Shown one piece after another: positions 60,922 to 64,000 of a DNA stretch of 64,000 nucleotides (positions within the stretch are counted from its first letter, which is position 1; each line of letters begins with the position of its first letter). The notes beneath the pieces are model-generated. The model ran no database searches, was not told the origin of the DNA, and saw only the letters and a program-made list of their open reading frames with translations. A program made the position numbers and the translations under genes. The stretch comes from Paractinoplanes atraurantiacus (lineage in GTDB: Bacteria; Actinomycetota; Actinomycetes; Mycobacteriales; Micromonosporaceae): positions 1 through 64,000 of the forward strand of contig NZ_OBDY01000041.1 of NCBI RefSeq assembly GCF_900215205.1, in the 5' to 3' direction.

Positions 60922-61496
60922 TCGAACAGGATGGTGCGGATGGTCGTCGTCAGCCGAGCGATCAGCTCGTCGGGGGACATGGCCGCGACGGGGCCGTCGG
61001 CGAGCACATATCGGCTGAAGGCCACGCCGATGAGATGGGCGCCCATCATGTTGACGCGGGTCGCCAGATCGGGAATGTCCAGCACTCGCGCGTAACCGTC
61101 GACGGCGGTCTGCTGAAGGGTCTGCAGCAGGGCCTTGGCCGCCTGCTGGTCGCCGGCCGCGCTGCGGATCAGGGCGATGACCGGGTCGGCGCCGTCCGAC
61201 GCCTCCATGCGGTGCACGAAGGAGGCGGCGATCCGCTCCGGCAGCTTGGTCACGTCGTCGTCGAGGACGCCCTTGAACAGGGACTCCGGGTCGGGCGTGG
61301 TGGCCGCGACGAACAGCTGCTCCTTGGTGGAGAAGTGCAGCACGACCAGGCCGTGGGTGACGCCGGCCCGGCGGGCGATCTCGCGGATCGTCGCGTTCTC
61401 GTAGCCGCGCTCGGCGAAGACGGCCCGGGCCGCCGCGAGGATGGCGGCCTGTTTGCGGGCGGGATCGCGGGTCCGCCGGGGTGAGGGGTGTGACAT
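60918..61496 (-). CDS. TetR-family regulator (next to FAD oxidase gene)
   Basis: 192 residues. HTH with ATIREIARRAGVTHGLVVLHFSTKEQLFVAA preceded by AAARAVFAERGYEN, then a helical ligand domain. ATG at 61496 lies four bases from an almost ideal operator. It is divergent from the FAD oxidase and YcaC-like pair, which are the probable targets. Confidence 0.92.
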   Translation of the reverse strand: MSHPSPRRTRDPARKQAAILAAARAVFAERGYENATIREIARRAGVTHGLVVLHFSTKEQLFVAATTPDPESLFKGVLDDDVTKLPERIAASFVHRMEASDGADPVIALIRSAAGDQQAAKALLQTLQQTAVDGYARVLDIPDLATRVNMMGAHLIGVAFSRYVLADGPVAAMSPDELIARLTTTIRTILFD

Positions 61497-61500
61497 CTTG

Positions 61501-61524
61501 CCTACTGTACACCTGGACAGTAGG
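61501..61524. promoter_or_regulatory. TetR operator: 8-bp arms, 8-bp spacer
   Basis: CCTACTGT (61501-61508), ACACCTGG, ACAGTAGG (61517-61524). The arms are perfectly complementary, and the site begins five bases past the TetR start codon on its upstream side. It fits a TetR dimer site. Confidence 0.85.
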
Positions 61525-61616
61525 GAATGTCGCAATGGTTTTGCACGCAAACAATTCCTTTCCGGATCTGAGTAATGTCGCCGCGTTCCACGGGACATGA
61601 AAGGGAAGGGGAAATC

Positions 61617-62963
61617 GTGAACGACAACGGGGCGGCATCTCTGCGGGCCGCCGCACGGGCGGTCCACCTGCCGGGAGATGACGGGTACGACCGAGCGCGG
61701 AGCATCTGGTCGCTCGCGGCCGACCTGCGGCCGGCGGCCGTGGTGTTTCCGGAGAGCGTGGACGAGATCAGCGCGGTCGTGCGGGCCGCCGGCCGGGCCG
61801 GCCTGCGGGTCACCCCGGTCGGCACCGGGCACAACGCGCATCCGCTGCGCGACCTCAGCCGTACGGTCATGCTCCGCACCTCGCGTCTGGACGGCGTCAC
61901 CGTCGACGCGCCCAACCGCCGGGCCCGCGTGCAGGCCGGCACCACCTGGTCGCCGGTCGTCGAGCAGGCCGCCGGGCACGGCTACGCCGCGCTGCACGGC
62001 TCGGCCCCCGACGTCAGCGTCGCCGGCTACACGGCCGGCGGCGGGCTGAGCTGGTACGGCCGCAAGTACGGGCTGGCCGCCAACCACGTGACCGCGGCCG
62101 AGCTCGTCCTGGCCGACGGCACGCAGGTCCGCGTCGACGCCGACCACGAGCCTGACCTGTTCTGGGCGGTCCGCGGCGGTGGCGGCAACTTCGGCGTCGT
62201 GACGGCGCTGGAATTCAGCCTGCTGGACTTCGCCACCGCGTACGCCGGCTTCCTGGCCTGGGACCTGGACAAGGCGCCGCAGGTGCTGCGCCGCTGGCTG
62301 GAGTGGACCGCCGAGGCGCCGGACGAGGTCACCACCGCCTACCGGCACATGCGCTTCCCGCCGATCCCCGAGCTGCCCGAGCCGTTCCGCGGCCGTGACT
62401 GGGTGATGATCGACGGTGCCGTCCAGGCCGGTGACGAACGGGCCGAACAGCTCCTGGCCCCGCTGCGCGAGCTCAAGCCGGAGATCGACACGTTCGCCCG
62501 GGTGCCCTCGCCGGTGGTCTCCCGCATCCACATGGACCCGGAGGAGCCGACCCCCGGCGACGGCACGACCGGCCTGCTCGACGCGCTCCCGCCGGAGGCG
62601 GCCGGCAAGCTGCTCGAGGCGGACGCCACCAACCGGCTCTTCTCGACCGAGCTGCGCCACCTCGGCGGGGCCCTGGCCCGCCCGGCGGCCGGCGGCGGCG
62701 CGCTGTCCGCCTTGGACGGCCAGTATCTGTTCGCCGTTGTGGGCGTCGTCTTCAGCCCCGAGGTGCGGGCGGCCGTCGTCGCCGAGGCGGACCGGATGGT
62801 CGGCTCCCTCGCCGAATACTCCCGCGACCGCATCTACACGAACTTCCAGCAGACCCAGGGCGACACCTCGCGCGCCTTCGCCCCGGCCGTCTGGCAGCGC
62901 CTGCTCGAGCTGCGCCACCGCGTCGACCCTCACCAGACCCTTCAAGCCAACCACGAGATTTGA
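61617..62963 (+). CDS. FAD-binding oxidoreductase (berberine-bridge-like)
   Basis: 448 residues. FAD_binding_4 region: RPAAVVFPESVDEISAVVRAA, VTPVGTGHNAHPL (with the His that often holds FAD), GYTAGGGLSWYGRKYGLAA, LFWAVRGGGGNFGVV; C-terminal BBE-like end with VWQRLLELRHRVDP. Members oxidise sugars, alkaloids or polyketides. AGGGAAGGGG precedes the GTG. Divergent from TetR, first of a two-gene operon. Confidence 0.92.
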   Translation: MNDNGAASLRAAARAVHLPGDDGYDRARSIWSLAADLRPAAVVFPESVDEISAVVRAAGRAGLRVTPVGTGHNAHPLRDLSRTVMLRTSRLDGVTVDAPNRRARVQAGTTWSPVVEQAAGHGYAALHGSAPDVSVAGYTAGGGLSWYGRKYGLAANHVTAAELVLADGTQVRVDADHEPDLFWAVRGGGGNFGVVTALEFSLLDFATAYAGFLAWDLDKAPQVLRRWLEWTAEAPDEVTTAYRHMRFPPIPELPEPFRGRDWVMIDGAVQAGDERAEQLLAPLRELKPEIDTFARVPSPVVSRIHMDPEEPTPGDGTTGLLDALPPEAAGKLLEADATNRLFSTELRHLGGALARPAAGGGALSALDGQYLFAVVGVVFSPEVRAAVVAEADRMVGSLAEYSRDRIYTNFQQTQGDTSRAFAPAVWQRLLELRHRVDPHQTLQANHEI

Positions 62964-62976
62964 GGTACGACCCGTC

Positions 62977-63612
62977 ATGAGCCTTCTCGACCGCAGGACC
63001 CCTGACAACACCGCGATCGTCCTGATCGACTACGTCGAAAGCTTCAAGCACACGGTCAAGAGCCAGACCCCCGAGGCCAACGTGACCGGCGCCGTGGCGC
63101 TGGCCCGGACCGCCCTCGGCCTGGACGTCCCGCTGGTCGTCACGGCCGGCCCCGAGGGCGACCCGCGCGGCCCGATGTACTCCGAGCTGCTGCGGGAGCT
63201 CAACGGCCACCCGGTGGTGGCCCGCTGGGACGCCTTCAACGCCTTCGACGCCCCCGGCTTCCCCGAGGCCGTCGAGGCCACCGGCCGCAAGCACCTGGCC
63301 GTGGCCGGCCTGACCACCGACGTGTGCGTGCTGCACACGGCGATGGGCGCCCTGCGCCGCGGCTACGAGGTCTCGCTCGTCGTGGACGCCACCGGCGGCA
63401 CGTCGCTCGACTCGCACCAGGCCGCCATCGGCCGCCTGGTGCAGGCCGGCGCCACCACCACGAGCTGGATGTCGCTGGCGACCGAGCTGGTCGGCCTCTA
63501 CGCCAACGACAAGAAGGGCGTCCTGCCCCAGCTCCTGGCCCTCGACACCAACCTGACCGCGGCCGGCCTCAACGAGGTCCTCTCCGACCTCTCACCCGGG
63601 CTCAACCGGTAA
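62977..63612 (+). CDS. Isochorismatase-like cysteine hydrolase (YcaC-type)
   Basis: 211 residues. AIVLIDYVESF with catalytic Asp18, GLTTDVCVLHTAMGALRRG with nucleophile Cys near 117, and the cis-peptide region before it. Where the catalytic Lys of other members is expected, the sequence is VARWDAFNAFD, as in the YcaC group in which the substrate is unknown. Follows the FAD oxidase gene by 13 bases and meets an AraC-type regulator tail to tail. Confidence 0.9.
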   Translation: MSLLDRRTPDNTAIVLIDYVESFKHTVKSQTPEANVTGAVALARTALGLDVPLVVTAGPEGDPRGPMYSELLRELNGHPVVARWDAFNAFDAPGFPEAVEATGRKHLAVAGLTTDVCVLHTAMGALRRGYEVSLVVDATGGTSLDSHQAAIGRLVQAGATTTSWMSLATELVGLYANDKKGVLPQLLALDTNLTAAGLNEVLSDLSPGLNR

Positions 63613-64000
63613 CCACAACTCCCGGGCCTCGCGATCGAGCAGCGCCACGATCTCGGGGCCCGGGCGCAACCGCCACGGATTCGACGGAAACCACTCGGTG
63701 GCGGTCGCGGCCCAGGTCTCGGGCAAAGACGCTTCGGTGGTACGGAACACCGCCCATGCGCCGGCCGCCACGTCGAGAGTGTCCAGATCGGCCGGGACGG
63801 GCGTGCCGGCCGAGACGGCGGCCCCGTGCAGATAAGTAAGCTCGCTTCCCTCCGTACGATCCGGGTCCAGATCGTCGAAGACCTGAAGCAGACCGCCCGG
63901 ATCGGTGTCGCCGAGGTCCTTGAGGCGCTGATGCTCGGCGGCCGGCAGGGCCGCGATGTGCTGCTGGATCCGCGGGTTGGCGCCGCGGTGGATCAGTGGA
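63592..64000 (-). CDS. AraC-type regulator, GyrI-like C-terminal domain (partial)
   Basis: The minus strand is open from the right edge to a TGA at 63592-63594. The read ends TLDVAAGAWAVFRTTEASLP, then TWAATATEWFPSNPWRLRPGPEIV, the typical end of an AraC/GyrI-like effector-binding domain. The DNA-binding part is outside the window. It overlaps the isochorismatase-like gene's end by 21 bases. Confidence 0.85.
   Translation of the reverse strand, partial: PLIHRGANPRIQQHIAALPAAEHQRLKDLGDTDPGGLLQVFDDLDPDRTEGSELTYLHGAAVSAGTPVPADLDTLDVAAGAWAVFRTTEASLPETWAATATEWFPSNPWRLRPGPEIVALLDREARELWLPVEPG

Noticed and set aside
60918-63011. TetR gene starting far upstream, inside the FAD oxidase region
   Set aside because: The natural TetR start is the ATG at 61496 next to the operator; the extension is antisense to the oxidase.

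Overview
The window is high-G+C actinobacterial DNA. GTG starts, four-base ATGA/GTGA gene overlaps, S-adenosyl-methyltransferases of the DUF574 type, Rsb-style partner-switching genes, MocR and SCO6745-type regulators and F420-type oxidoreductases all fit a soil actinomycete. Micromonosporaceae (Actinoplanes-like) is my best guess, made without a database search. Almost every stretch has very high G+C except about 18.8-21.1 kb, which is visibly AT-richer and looks acquired.

Layout. 1-0.9 kb: truncated IS5-type transposase and gene-poor DNA. 0.9-9.8 kb: alanine dehydrogenase with a divergent Lrp regulator, GAF histidine kinase, MarR/MFS pair, a decayed AfsR-like NB-ARC gene, ADP-ribosylglycohydrolase, GNAT acetyltransferase, LacI regulator. 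9.8-15.7 kb: membrane Ser/Thr kinase, secreted LamG protein, an RsbV/RsbW/RsbU-like module, and a DivIVA-like coiled-coil protein. 15.7-22.2 kb: a 908-residue CHAT-like/STAND/TPR protein, a low-G+C insert coding for a DUF262 plus Schlafen-type AlbA_2 fusion, and a two-gene toxin-antitoxin-like nucleotidyltransferase pair. This is the most plausible defence island and the best candidate for a new system. 22.3-31.1 kb: a signalling block (hybrid kinase, DUF574 methyltransferase, receiver, PAS-GAF kinase, receiver with a degenerate HD-GYP-like domain, stand-alone HPt, GGDEF-EAL protein). 31.1-33.2 kb: a three-gene overlapping operon of poorly known function.

33.2-43.3 kb is a coherent catabolic cluster for reductive pyrimidine or hydantoin breakdown: NMT1-type ABC uptake system, LLM flavin/F420 oxidoreductase, dihydropyrimidinase, beta-ureidopropionase-like amidohydrolase, a divergent MocR regulator and a class III aminotransferase. 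43.3-46.4 kb holds an exported sugar isomerase-like protein and a PQQ-type sugar dehydrogenase behind a perfect 24-bp palindrome. 46.5-48.4 kb is a PiT phosphate transporter operon preceded by a possible PHO box; a similar box lies upstream of a secreted glycerophosphodiester phosphodiesterase at 54 kb. The rest (48.4-64 kb) is small metabolic and regulatory genes: methyltransferases, two RibD-C/DHFR-fold reductases with AraC and HxlR regulators, SDR, peptidase E, a short SMR protein, a broken LD-carboxypeptidase, an AlkD-like protein, a TetR gene with an excellent operator beside an FAD oxidase/YcaC-like hydrolase pair, and the end of an AraC/GyrI-type regulator.

All family assignments come from reading motifs by eye. 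No alignment, HMM or structure search was run.
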